Assembly (NCBI GenBank): GCA_024234875.1
Contig: JACKNM010000024.1
Location: 6,758 to 70,757, forward strand
Source: Ectothiorhodospiraceae bacterium
GTDB taxonomy: Bacteria > Pseudomonadota > Gammaproteobacteria > HK1
Direction: 5' to 3'
Length of the DNA stretch: 64,000 bases
Part shown: positions 32,911 through 41,125 of the stretch, piece after piece
Layout: each line of letters opens with the position of its first letter
Numbering within the stretch: the first letter of the stretch is position 1
Notes under the pieces: model-generated
What the model was told of the DNA's origin: nothing
Database searches by the model: none
Seen by the model: the letters and a program-made list of their open reading frames with translations, nothing else
Program-made: the position numbers and the translations under genes

Positions 32911-34212
32911 GTGAACGACATTCCGCGAAAGCTCGGCAAGTACGAGGTCGAGGACGTGATCGGTCGCGGCAGCATGGGCATCGTGCTGCGCGGCCTCGAC
33001 CCTTTCGCCGACCGGCGCGTCGCCATCAAGCTCTGTCGTCCCTTCGGACCGGATCGGCGCGAGGCGCGGCGCGCCCGCAAGCTCTTCTTCAACGAGGCCC
33101 ACGCCGCCGGCGGGCTCGACCACCCGAACATCGTGCGCGTGCTCGACGCGGGCGAGGACGAGGGGCGTGCCTACATCGTGATGGAGCTGATCGCCGAGGC
33201 GACCACGCTCGAGCCCCACGTGCGCGCGGAGGGGCTGCTCACCCCAGCACGGGCGGTGGAGATCGTCTACCACGTGGCGCGCGCCCTCGATCATGCGCAC
33301 CGCCACGGCGTGGTCCATCGCGACGTCAAGCCGTCGAACATCCTCGTCACGAGCACTGGCGACACCAAGATCGGCGACTTCGGCATCGCGCACCACGTCG
33401 GCAGCGACACCACGCAGGTGATGGGCTTGATGGGCTCTCCGCGCTACATGTCGCCGGAGCAGGTCGACGACGTGCGGGTGGACCAACGCACCGACGTCTA
33501 CTCGCTCGGGGTCGTGCTCTACGAGTTGTTGACCGGCTCGCCCCCCTTCGCCGCCCGCAGCTTCTCGGCCCTGATGCGCAAGATCCTGACCGAGACGCCG
33601 CGCCCGCCTCGCGAGCTGCGCCCCGAGCTGCCGCCTGCCCTCGACGCGGTGGTGGGTCGGGCGCTCGCGAAGTCGCCGGACGACCGCTACCCGAGCGCGG
33701 GTGCGATGGCGGCAGAGCTCGCGCTGGTGTACCGCAACCTGCACGCGACGCGACCGTCGCAGAGCGTCGAGGAACGAACCGAGCTCATGGGCCGGCTCGC
33801 GTTCTTCGCCGAGTTCGACGCCGCCGAGCTGCGCGAGGTGGTCGGTGCCAGCACCTGGCGGCAGTGTGAGGCGGGAGAGCGGATCATCGCCGAGGGGGCG
33901 CTCGAGGACTCCTTCTACATCCTGGTCTCCGGCGAGGTCGCGGTGCTCAAGGACGGCGTCGCGATCGCGCACCTCGCGCGTGGCGACTGTTTCGGCGAGA
34001 TGGGGTATCTGTCGCGCACCCGGCGCAGTGCGTCGATCGAGGCGCTCGACCGAGTGCAGGTGCTGCAGATCGATGCGGCACAGGTCGCGGTGACCTCACT
34101 GCGTTGCCAGCTCCGCTTCAACCAGGCTTTCATTCGTACGCTGGTCGACCGCCTCTCGCGCACCAGCGAGGCCCTCGCTCGCCAGGGCGGCGAGGCGGCA
34201 CGCCGGGCGTGA
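32911..34212 (+). CDS. Ser/Thr protein kinase fused to a cyclic-nucleotide-binding domain
   Basis: A 433-residue cytoplasmic protein from GTG 32911. Residues ~10-275 are a complete Hanks-type kinase: glycine loop IGRGSMG, K40 in VAIKL, HRDVKPSN (136-143), DFG (156-158) and SPRYMSPEQ. Residues ~295-410 form a CRP-like cNMP-binding beta-roll with the phosphate-binding-cassette-like segment FGEMGYLSRTRRSASI; the key Glu and Arg are present, but one Ala of the canonical cassette is Gly. No membrane segment or PASTA repeats. This architecture suggests a kinase gated by cAMP or cGMP; it could also use the roll only as a protein-interaction or oligomerisation module. It is downstream of mltD by 91 bp. 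Confidence 0.92.
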   Translation: MNDIPRKLGKYEVEDVIGRGSMGIVLRGLDPFADRRVAIKLCRPFGPDRREARRARKLFFNEAHAAGGLDHPNIVRVLDAGEDEGRAYIVMELIAEATTLEPHVRAEGLLTPARAVEIVYHVARALDHAHRHGVVHRDVKPSNILVTSTGDTKIGDFGIAHHVGSDTTQVMGLMGSPRYMSPEQVDDVRVDQRTDVYSLGVVLYELLTGSPPFAARSFSALMRKILTETPRPPRELRPELPPALDAVVGRALAKSPDDRYPSAGAMAAELALVYRNLHATRPSQSVEERTELMGRLAFFAEFDAAELREVVGASTWRQCEAGERIIAEGALEDSFYILVSGEVAVLKDGVAIAHLARGDCFGEMGYLSRTRRSASIEALDRVQVLQIDAAQVAVTSLRCQLRFNQAFIRTLVDRLSRTSEALARQGGEAARRA

Positions 34213-34348
34213 CCGCACCGCGCCCTCCAGAACCGACGGGCATCGCCGCTATGGTACGGAGCGCCATCGACCACGCCCCCCGTCATCACGGGTCTGCCGT
34301 GCGCCGGGAGCGAGGTCGTCGCGCATCCCTTGCCACGGAGAACCAACG

Positions 34349-34558
34349 ATGCGCAGCCCCGTCGACGTCGAAGCCCGCGATCCCCGCAAGAAGAACTCGC
34401 CCCTCGCCGGTCCGGTCGAGGACGAGGCCACGGTCATGCTCGACACGGCCGTGCGCGTGTGCGTCTGGAACGGTCGCGAGTTCGGCGACGGCGAGGTGGT
34501 CGCGGCCGGAGATGCGCGTTACGAGTGCAGCTTCGGACAGTGGGTCAGGCAGGCGTAG
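34349..34558 (+). CDS. Small cysteine-pair protein (DUF1496-like)
   Basis: A 69-residue frame with a good RBS (GGAGA 7 nt before ATG) in an otherwise empty stretch. The C-terminal half reads VCVWNGREFGDGEV ... YECSFGQWV: two Cys spaced with Trp/Gly residues as in DUF1496-type small proteins, with a G-x-x-Y/F-x-x-G core. No signal peptide is clear. Function unknown. The flanking gaps 34213-34348 and 34559-34688 contain nothing else I can name. Confidence 0.55.
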   Translation: MRSPVDVEARDPRKKNSPLAGPVEDEATVMLDTAVRVCVWNGREFGDGEVVAAGDARYECSFGQWVRQA

Positions 34559-34688
34559 CCGCCCCACTCCCGCTTCGACCACAGCCGCGTCGATCGAGTC
34601 GGCGACGGCACCGCGCCCCCTGCATCCGCAGGTGGCGAAGCGGCGTGGGCGCCCGAGCGCGCCCCACCGCGACGCGCTCTGAGCCGCG

Positions 34689-36773
34689 ATGGGCCCGCGA
34701 GCGCTGCTCATCGGTCTGCCCCTGGTGGTCATCGCCGTGCTGGCGCTCTCCGCCTTCTGGGTGCCGGGCTACCGCAGCGCGGACGCCGACAACCCGGAGC
34801 GGGCAGCGAGCCTGGTGCTCCCGAGCTCCGCCGATCCGAAGATCCTGAACCCGATCCTCCACGCCGACACCGCCAGCGGCCGAGTCGTCGACCTCGTGTT
34901 CGAAGGTCTGCTCGATCTCGACGAGGACCTCGCGCTACGCGGGCGCCTCGCCCGCTCCTGGTCGGTCCGCGAGACCGCGTATCTCGTGGTGCCGCCCGCC
35001 GCGACGCTCGCCGACGGCACGCACGTCGACGCCGAGACGTTGCGCGCGCGCATCGAGGCCCACGCGGCCGCCGACCCCGCCCTGCGCGAGTCGCTGGAGT
35101 CGGTCGTCGTGGAGCCACCGCAGGCGCGACTGACGCAGGTCGACCTGCCGGGCGACAAGCCTGCCCGCGCGATGATCACCTGGCAGCTGCCGGCACGATT
35201 GCGCCTCGAGCTCGCCGCGGTCGATCAGGATCTCGAGCTGCGCCTGCGTCCGCTGCTCGGCGCCGACTACGGCCGCGACTGGCCGGGTACCGCCCAGGCG
35301 ACGGTCGAGCCGGCCGAGTTGCGCGAGGCGGCACTCGCACGGCCCGGCGCCGCGCCGCCGCCGCTGCTCGAGCACAACCCGACGATCACCTTCGAGCTGC
35401 GCACCGATGCGCGATTCCACGACGGTCATCCGGTAGATGCGCACGACGTCGAGTTCACCTATCGGGCGATCATGGACCCGCGCAATCTCTCCCCGCGGAC
35501 ATCGGACTTCGAGCCCATCGACCGCGTCGAGGTGCTCGACGCGCATCGCGTGCGTGTCGTCTACCGCCGCCTGTTCTCGCCCGCCATCAACGCCTGGACG
35601 ATGGGGATTCTCCCCGCCCACCTGCTCGACGACGAGGCCCTGCGGCAGGAGATGGAGCGACGTGCGCTGTCGCCCGCGGCCCGCGAGCGCTTCGGACTTC
35701 GCGACAGCCAGTTCAATCGTGCGCCGATCGGCTCCGGACCGTTCCGGTTCGGACGATGGTTGCCCGACGAGCTCGTGGAGCTGCAGGCGAACCGCGAGCA
35801 CTGGGGCGGCGGTCCGCGCTTCGCGCGCTTCACCGTGCGCACCATCCCCGAGCCGCTGACGCAGGAGATGGAGTTCCTGAGCGGCGCCCTCGACCTCTAC
35901 ACGCCCCTCGCCCACCAGGCACGACGCTATCGCGACGACCCGGATCTTCGGACGCACGCGGTGCGCTCGCGTGGCTACACCTACATCGGCTACAACACGC
36001 GCCGTGCGCCCTTCGACGATCCCCGCGTGCGGCGCGCACTCGGGATGGCCATCGACGTCGAGGCGATCATCGAGCACGTGCTGTACGGCGAGGGCGACCG
36101 CACCACCGGCCCCTACCCGCTCGGCACCGAATGGTACGACCCGTCGGTGACACCGCTCGCACACGACCCGGGCCAGGCGCTCGCGCTGCTCGAGTCCGTC
36201 GGGTTCCGGCGCAACGCAGAGGGTTGGCTGGAGCGCGACGGCAAGCCGCTCGCCTTCACCCTCATCACCAACAACGGCAACGCGCTGCGCAAGGCGGTGC
36301 TCGGGATCGCCCAGGACGCGTGGCGTCGAATCGGAATCCAGGTGGCGACCCAGCTCGTGGAGTGGTCGGTCTTCCTCGAGGAGTTCGTCAACCCGGGGCA
36401 GTTCGACGCGCTGGTGCTCGGCTGGTCGATGGGGGTCGACCCGGACCTCTACCAGCTCTTCCATTCGAGTCAGACCGGCCCACGACAGCTCAACTTCGTC
36501 GGCTTGCGCGACGACAGGCTCGACACCCTCATCGAGCGACTTCGCCGCGAGTACGATCGAGACGCGCAGCGCGGGCTCGCCCACGACCTGCACCGGCGCA
36601 TCGCCGAGCTCGCACCGTACACGTTCCTGTACGCACCGCGGGCGACCTGGGTCCACGACCCGCGCATTGCGATGCGTGGCCCGGCCGGTGACGTCCAGCC
36701 GCTGCGCCCGAGCCGCTCGGGGGACATGTTCTTCCACCTCGAACGCTGGGATCGGCTCTCGCTGGCCCCGTGA
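34689..36773 (+). CDS. Peptide ABC transporter substrate-binding protein (family 5)
   Basis: A 694-residue extracytoplasmic solute-binding protein of the DppA/OppA class. An N-terminal hydrophobic anchor (LLIGLPLVVIAVLALSAFWV) lacks a lipobox. The SBP_bac_5 signature region includes LRTDARFHDGHPVDAHDVEFTY, then YTYIGYNTRRAPFDDPRVRRAL and GWSMGVDPDLYQLFHSSQ. An insert between residues ~90 and 225 makes it longer than the ~530 residues of DppA, resembling YejA-type or SppA-type proteins. It is followed 40 bp later by two permease genes. Probably imports oligopeptides; the exact ligand is unknown. Confidence 0.9.
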   Translation: MGPRALLIGLPLVVIAVLALSAFWVPGYRSADADNPERAASLVLPSSADPKILNPILHADTASGRVVDLVFEGLLDLDEDLALRGRLARSWSVRETAYLVVPPAATLADGTHVDAETLRARIEAHAAADPALRESLESVVVEPPQARLTQVDLPGDKPARAMITWQLPARLRLELAAVDQDLELRLRPLLGADYGRDWPGTAQATVEPAELREAALARPGAAPPPLLEHNPTITFELRTDARFHDGHPVDAHDVEFTYRAIMDPRNLSPRTSDFEPIDRVEVLDAHRVRVVYRRLFSPAINAWTMGILPAHLLDDEALRQEMERRALSPAARERFGLRDSQFNRAPIGSGPFRFGRWLPDELVELQANREHWGGGPRFARFTVRTIPEPLTQEMEFLSGALDLYTPLAHQARRYRDDPDLRTHAVRSRGYTYIGYNTRRAPFDDPRVRRALGMAIDVEAIIEHVLYGEGDRTTGPYPLGTEWYDPSVTPLAHDPGQALALLESVGFRRNAEGWLERDGKPLAFTLITNNGNALRKAVLGIAQDAWRRIGIQVATQLVEWSVFLEEFVNPGQFDALVLGWSMGVDPDLYQLFHSSQTGPRQLNFVGLRDDRLDTLIERLRREYDRDAQRGLAHDLHRRIAELAPYTFLYAPRATWVHDPRIAMRGPAGDVQPLRPSRSGDMFFHLERWDRLSLAP

Positions 36774-36813
36774 CGGGGCGGCACGGCAAGCCGGCACGAG
36801 ACCTGGAGACGAG

Positions 36814-37776
36814 ATGCTCGGATACCTGTTGCGAAGTCTGATCGAGCGCCTCGTGCTGCTGGTGGTGGTATCGGTGCTCGCTCACGCGATGGTGCATCTG
36901 GCCCCGGGCGAGCCGAGCGAGGTCGACCCGATGAACCCGCGCATGAAACCCGAGGACGTGGCGCGATTGCGTGCAGCATTCCACCTCGACGAGCCGCTCC
37001 ATCTCCAGTACGCGTACTGGGTCCGGGACCTGGCGACGGGTGAGCTTCGCTCGTTCAAGGACAACCAGCCGGTGCTACCGCGGATCGGGGAGCGCTTCAT
37101 GAACTCCCTCCCGCTGTTCGTGCTGGCCACGCTCGTCATCTGGACGCTGTCGTTTCCGCTCGGTGTGCAGGCGGCGCTACGCCGGGGGTCTCGATTCGAC
37201 CGGACGACGACCGTGCTCGCCTATGCGCTGATCGCAATCCCGGGATTCTTCCTCGCCTACCTGGTGATCATCGCGGCGGTGCAAGTCCTCGGCCTGCCGG
37301 TGATTGGCATGCGTACGTTCGGCGCCGAGACCGCGCCGCTGTCGGTACGGGTCATGGACCGCATCTGGCATCTCGCCCTGCCCACGCTCATGCTCGCGTT
37401 CGGCGGCATCGCCATGCTCTCGCGCTACGCCCGCGCGCAGATGATCGAGGTGCTCGCCGCCGACTACGTGCGCACCGCACACGCCAAGGGCCTGCCGGCG
37501 GAGACCGTGACCTACCGCCACGCGCTGCGCAACGCGCTGCTGCCGTTCGTGACCATGTTCGGGCTGATGCTCCCCGGGTTGGTCGGCGGCTCGGTGATCA
37601 TCGAGCAGATCTTCGCCTGGCCCGGGATCGGTCGCCTGGGATACGAGGCGATCCTCGGGCGCGACTATCCGGTGGTGCTGACGCTGAACCTGTTCGCAGC
37701 CGTGCTCACCGTCGCCGGCACCTTTCTCTCCGACGTCCTCTACGCGCTCGCCGACCCGAGGATTCGACTGCGATGA
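36814..37776 (+). CDS. Peptide ABC transporter permease (DppB-like)
   Basis: A 320-residue inner-membrane permease with about six helices: an N-terminal MLGYLLRSLIERLVLLVVVS helix, a large periplasmic loop carrying the DPMNPRMKPEDVARLR segment, and the EAA loop EVLAADYVRTAHAKGLP that contacts the ATPase. ATG 36814 is preceded by GGAGA. Its stop overlaps the next permease by 4 bp. Confidence 0.93.
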   Translation: MLGYLLRSLIERLVLLVVVSVLAHAMVHLAPGEPSEVDPMNPRMKPEDVARLRAAFHLDEPLHLQYAYWVRDLATGELRSFKDNQPVLPRIGERFMNSLPLFVLATLVIWTLSFPLGVQAALRRGSRFDRTTTVLAYALIAIPGFFLAYLVIIAAVQVLGLPVIGMRTFGAETAPLSVRVMDRIWHLALPTLMLAFGGIAMLSRYARAQMIEVLAADYVRTAHAKGLPAETVTYRHALRNALLPFVTMFGLMLPGLVGGSVIIEQIFAWPGIGRLGYEAILGRDYPVVLTLNLFAAVLTVAGTFLSDVLYALADPRIRLR

Positions 37777-38723
37777 CCACTCCCTCCGACCTCGACGCCC
37801 CGCCCCGGTCGCGCGCGCGAGAGGTCGCCGATGCGCTGCGCGGCGACCGCGCCACACGTTGGAGCGCCGCCACGCTCGCACTGGTCCTGCTGGCAGCGCT
37901 CGCGGGGGAAATCCTGATCGGGGCGACCGGCCTGCTCGACCCCGCGACGGTGCGCCTGCCCGACAAGCTGCTGCCCCCACTCTCGGCGCCCTCGGCCACC
38001 ATTGCGGTGGCGGAGCGACCCGGGCTCGGCATCTACCTGCTCGGAACCGACGATCTCGGCCGCGATGTCTTCGCGCGCATGCTCGAAGGCTCCGCGGTGA
38101 CACTGACCGTCGGGTTCGTGGCGGTGGCGATCGCGATCTCCATCGGTGTCGCCGTCGGCAGCATCGCCGGCTACCTGGGCCAGGTGCGGCTCGGGCCGTT
38201 CACCGTCGACGGCGTGTTGATGCGGTTCACCGACGTGATGCTGTGCTTTCCGACCTTCTTCCTGATCCTCACCGCAGTCGCCCTGCTGCCGCCCAGCATC
38301 TACAACATCATGGTGGTGATCGGGCTCACCGGCTGGATGGGCACCGCGCGATTCGTGCGCGCCGAGGTCCTGTCCCTCGCCCGCCAGGACTTCGTGTTGG
38401 CGGCGCGCGCCCTGGGATTGCCGCCGACGCGCGTCATCGTGCGCCACCTGCTGCCGAACGCCGCCGCGCCGGTCCTGGTCACGGCGACGGTCTCGGTGGC
38501 GAGCGCCATCCTGGTCGAGTCGTCGCTCAGCTTCCTCGGCTTCGGCGTGCCTCCCCCGCACGCGACCTGGGGCAACATCCTGAGCGACGGCAAGGACTAC
38601 GTCTTCGACGCGCCGTGGCTGTTCACGATTCCCGGGCTCGCGATCCTGGCGGTGGTCCTCGCCTTCAACCTCCTCGGTGAGGGGTTGCGCGAGGCCCTGG
38701 ACCCGCGGCTGCGTCGCCGCTGA
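37773..38723 (+). CDS. Peptide ABC transporter permease (DppC-like)
   Basis: A 316-residue permease with the OppC N-terminal helix and the LGTDDLGRDVFARMLEG segment typical of DppC/OppC. The EAA loop is EVLSLARQDFVLAARALGLP. FGVPPPHATWGNIL and FNLLGEGLREALDPRLR complete the family pattern. No ATPase gene follows; fabI starts 73 bp later. In Pseudomonas the comparable sppABC cluster carries its ATPase between permease and fabI, so here it must be supplied from elsewhere or is lost. Confidence 0.93.
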   Translation: MTTPSDLDAPPRSRAREVADALRGDRATRWSAATLALVLLAALAGEILIGATGLLDPATVRLPDKLLPPLSAPSATIAVAERPGLGIYLLGTDDLGRDVFARMLEGSAVTLTVGFVAVAIAISIGVAVGSIAGYLGQVRLGPFTVDGVLMRFTDVMLCFPTFFLILTAVALLPPSIYNIMVVIGLTGWMGTARFVRAEVLSLARQDFVLAARALGLPPTRVIVRHLLPNAAAPVLVTATVSVASAILVESSLSFLGFGVPPPHATWGNILSDGKDYVFDAPWLFTIPGLAILAVVLAFNLLGEGLREALDPRLRRR

Positions 38724-38795
38724 CCGCGCAGCGCCGTCCTGCCCTCATCCGCAAGCTGATAAACTCCTCGCCCGTCGCGGAGTCGGGAGATCGAG

Positions 38796-39587
38796 ATGGG
38801 CTTTCTCGCGGGCAAGCGCGCCCTGGTGCTGGGGGTTGCCAGTGATCGTTCGATCGCCTGGGGAATCGCCCAGGCCATGCGCCGCGAAGGGGCGGAGCTC
38901 GCGTTCACCTATCAGAACGAGCGGCTCGCCGGCCGGGTCCGCGACCTCGCGGCGCGGGTCGACTCCGACCTCTGCCTCGAGTGCGACGTCGGCTCCGACG
39001 AGAGCATCGGCAGCACCTTCGAGGCGTTGGCGGCGCGGTGGCCGCAGCTCGACATCGTCATCCACGCCGTCGCCTTCGCGCCGCGCGAGGCCCTTCAGGG
39101 CACGTTCCTCGACCATCTGACCCGCGACGCGTTCCGCATCGCCCACGACATCAGCGCCTACAGCTTCGCCGCGGTGGCCGCCGGCGCGCGTCCGATGATG
39201 ACCGCCGGCGGCGCGCTCCTCACGCTCAGCTACCTCGGGGCGGAGCGGGCGATGCCGAACTACAACGTGATGGGGCCGGCCAAGGCGAGCCTCGAGGCGA
39301 CGGTCCGCTACATGGCGGTGGCGCTCGGCCCGGAAGGCATCCGCGTGAACGCGGTGTCCGCGGGCCCCATCCGCACCCTGGCCGCGTCGGGCATCAACAA
39401 CTTCCGGCGCCTTCTCGATCAGGCGGCCCGGGTCTCGCCGATGCGGCGCAACGTCACCATCGACGAGGTGGGCAACGTGGCCGCCTTCCTGTGCTCCGAC
39501 CTCGCCTCGGGAATCACCGGCGAGATCACCTACGTCGACGCGGGATTCAACGTCGTCGGCGGCGCCGCGCCCGCGGACGGCGAGTAG
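38796..39587 (+). CDS. fabI: Enoyl-[acyl-carrier-protein] reductase (NADH)
   Basis: A 263-residue FabI of fatty-acid elongation. The N-terminus MGFLAGKRALVLGVASDRSI carries the NAD-binding loop; SYLGAERAMPNYNVMGPAKA holds the Tyr and Lys catalytic pair (Y-x6-K); GPIRTLAASGI is the substrate-binding loop targeted by triclosan-type inhibitors in known FabI. Length typical. ATG 38796 is preceded by GGGAGATCGAG. Confidence 0.96.
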   Translation: MGFLAGKRALVLGVASDRSIAWGIAQAMRREGAELAFTYQNERLAGRVRDLAARVDSDLCLECDVGSDESIGSTFEALAARWPQLDIVIHAVAFAPREALQGTFLDHLTRDAFRIAHDISAYSFAAVAAGARPMMTAGGALLTLSYLGAERAMPNYNVMGPAKASLEATVRYMAVALGPEGIRVNAVSAGPIRTLAASGINNFRRLLDQAARVSPMRRNVTIDEVGNVAAFLCSDLASGITGEITYVDAGFNVVGGAAPADGE

Positions 39588-39656
39588 ACCGACCACGCGG
39601 CGCGCATCGCCCGCCGCCAGTCGATCTGCTCGGAGCAGACCGAGCTCGGGAGGCCC

Positions 39657-40202
39657 TCAGTCCAGGCTGTACTGCCGCCGCGGCGGCTCGGTGGCGAAAC
39701 GCTGCTCGGCGGTCCGTTGGCGGTCGTCGAGAACCCGCTGCTCGAAGCTCGCGTCGAGCCGGCTGCAGATCTCGTAGAACCGGCGTTTGACCGCGTTCAC
39801 CGAGCACCCGCAGGGGCCGGCCGGAAGCTCGTCGTCGCGCACCGGCTCCAGGACCTCCCCGTCATAGGTTCCGAACACCAGCACCCGGAACTCGTCGTCC
39901 CCATCCTCGACTCGGGCATCGTCGAACGCGGCGAAGGCCTCCAGCAGCGCCGACCGGTCGCGCAGCAGGTCGCGCACCGACAGCTCCACCCGCTCGGTCT
40001 GCACCAGGAAGTGGTAGACGACCTCGATCGCGCTGTGCTCGTCACGTGCGGTCCCGTCCGCCGGGCCGAGGTACAGGTTGGCGTCCATGTCCAACACGAA
40101 CGGGCTCTGCTTGAAGTTGCCCTCGAACGTGCGGGTCACGAACGGCAGGCTACCGAGCAGCTTGGCACGGCCACCGGCGGGCTGACGGGATGCTGGGCTC
40201 AT
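39657..40202 (-). CDS. Hypothetical acidic protein
   Basis: Not recognised. A 181-residue soluble protein, no signal peptide or membrane segment, with an acidic middle (AFDDARVEDGDDEFRVLVFGTYDG) and a Cys-Gly-Cys (PCGCSVNAVKRRFYEIC) that could bind metal. Features such as SPFVLDMDANLYLGPADGT and EHSAIEVVYHFLVQTERVELS are well formed, and the codon composition is like the neighbours, so it is probably real. The antisense frame (39717-40358) is longer but has no domain-like sequence. Divergent from the HNH gene. Confidence 0.65.
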   Translation of the reverse strand: MSPASRQPAGGRAKLLGSLPFVTRTFEGNFKQSPFVLDMDANLYLGPADGTARDEHSAIEVVYHFLVQTERVELSVRDLLRDRSALLEAFAAFDDARVEDGDDEFRVLVFGTYDGEVLEPVRDDELPAGPCGCSVNAVKRRFYEICSRLDASFEQRVLDDRQRTAEQRFATEPPRRQYSLD

Positions 40203-40315
40203 CGCAGCGGGAAGTTAATCCCTGGTCCGGGGGCCTGGCAAGGGACCGCGCTCGCTTGCGCCGAGGGGTCGGACGTGCACAATGGCGGCGCCGAGGAGAG
40301 TCGCCGGCTCGTGAC

Positions 40316-40987
40316 ATGGCCGGTATCGTCCCCTTTCACGACGCGATCACTGGTGTGAACGAGCAGCCGCGCCCCCTGATTCTGCGCCTCGACGTCACCG
40401 GCCAGCCTGTGCGTTGGATCCCGTGGCAGAGTGCCGCCATCCTCGACAGCCGAGCGATGATCGCCTGGCACGCGGGTGATCACGAGTTCCGGATCTACGG
40501 CGGACGACGGCGCGACACCGGGTTGCGATCGAGCATCACCATCAACTCGATCATCGCGGTCAAGGGCCGCCTGCGGGCAGCCGAGAGCCAGTCCGCGGTG
40601 CCGCCGCTGTCGAACCGTGAGCTCTACCGGCGCGATGATCACATGTGCATGTATTGCGGGGAGAAGATGGTCGAGTCGCTCCTCACCCGCGACCACGTGC
40701 TGCCGCTGTCTCGCGGCGGGACCGACACCTGGAGCAACGTGGTGACCGCGTGCCGGCCGTGCAACCACGCCAAGGGGGCACGACGCCCGGAAGAGGCCGG
40801 AATGGCGTTGCTGGCCGTGCCGTACGTGCCGAATCGTGCGGAGTATCTGGTGCTGTCGAACCGTCGAATCCTGATGGACCAGATGGCCTTCCTACAGCGT
40901 CGGTTCCGCAACGGCAGCCCACTGCACCACGCGCCGACCTGGGAGCGCCTTCGCAGCGCGGCGCCGGGGGATGCCACGGCGCGCTGA
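40316..40987 (+). CDS. HNH endonuclease family protein
   Basis: A 223-residue protein. The HNH fold is at the centre: MCMYCGEKMVESLLTRDHVL, then SRGGTDTWSNVVTACRPCN and HAKGARR. Two CxxC zinc-knuckle pairs flank the catalytic DH/N/H residues. Chromosomally encoded members of this family are widespread in proteobacteria; their biological role is unclear. The start ATG 40316 leaves a leader of 90 residues before the HNH domain. It could be a stand-alone nicking or homing-type enzyme; no intein or intron is nearby. Confidence 0.86.
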   Translation: MAGIVPFHDAITGVNEQPRPLILRLDVTGQPVRWIPWQSAAILDSRAMIAWHAGDHEFRIYGGRRRDTGLRSSITINSIIAVKGRLRAAESQSAVPPLSNRELYRRDDHMCMYCGEKMVESLLTRDHVLPLSRGGTDTWSNVVTACRPCNHAKGARRPEEAGMALLAVPYVPNRAEYLVLSNRRILMDQMAFLQRRFRNGSPLHHAPTWERLRSAAPGDATAR

Positions 40988-41125
40988 CCCGGTGCCACAG
41001 GGCCGCGCGCGCGGCGGACCTCGCAAGGAGAGGGCGAGTGGCGCTTCGGCAGCGAGCCGAGAGGTCTCGGCGACCGGGCCAGATGTCCCATCGACCGCGC
41101 GCGACGGCCGGCGAACGCCAGCCGT

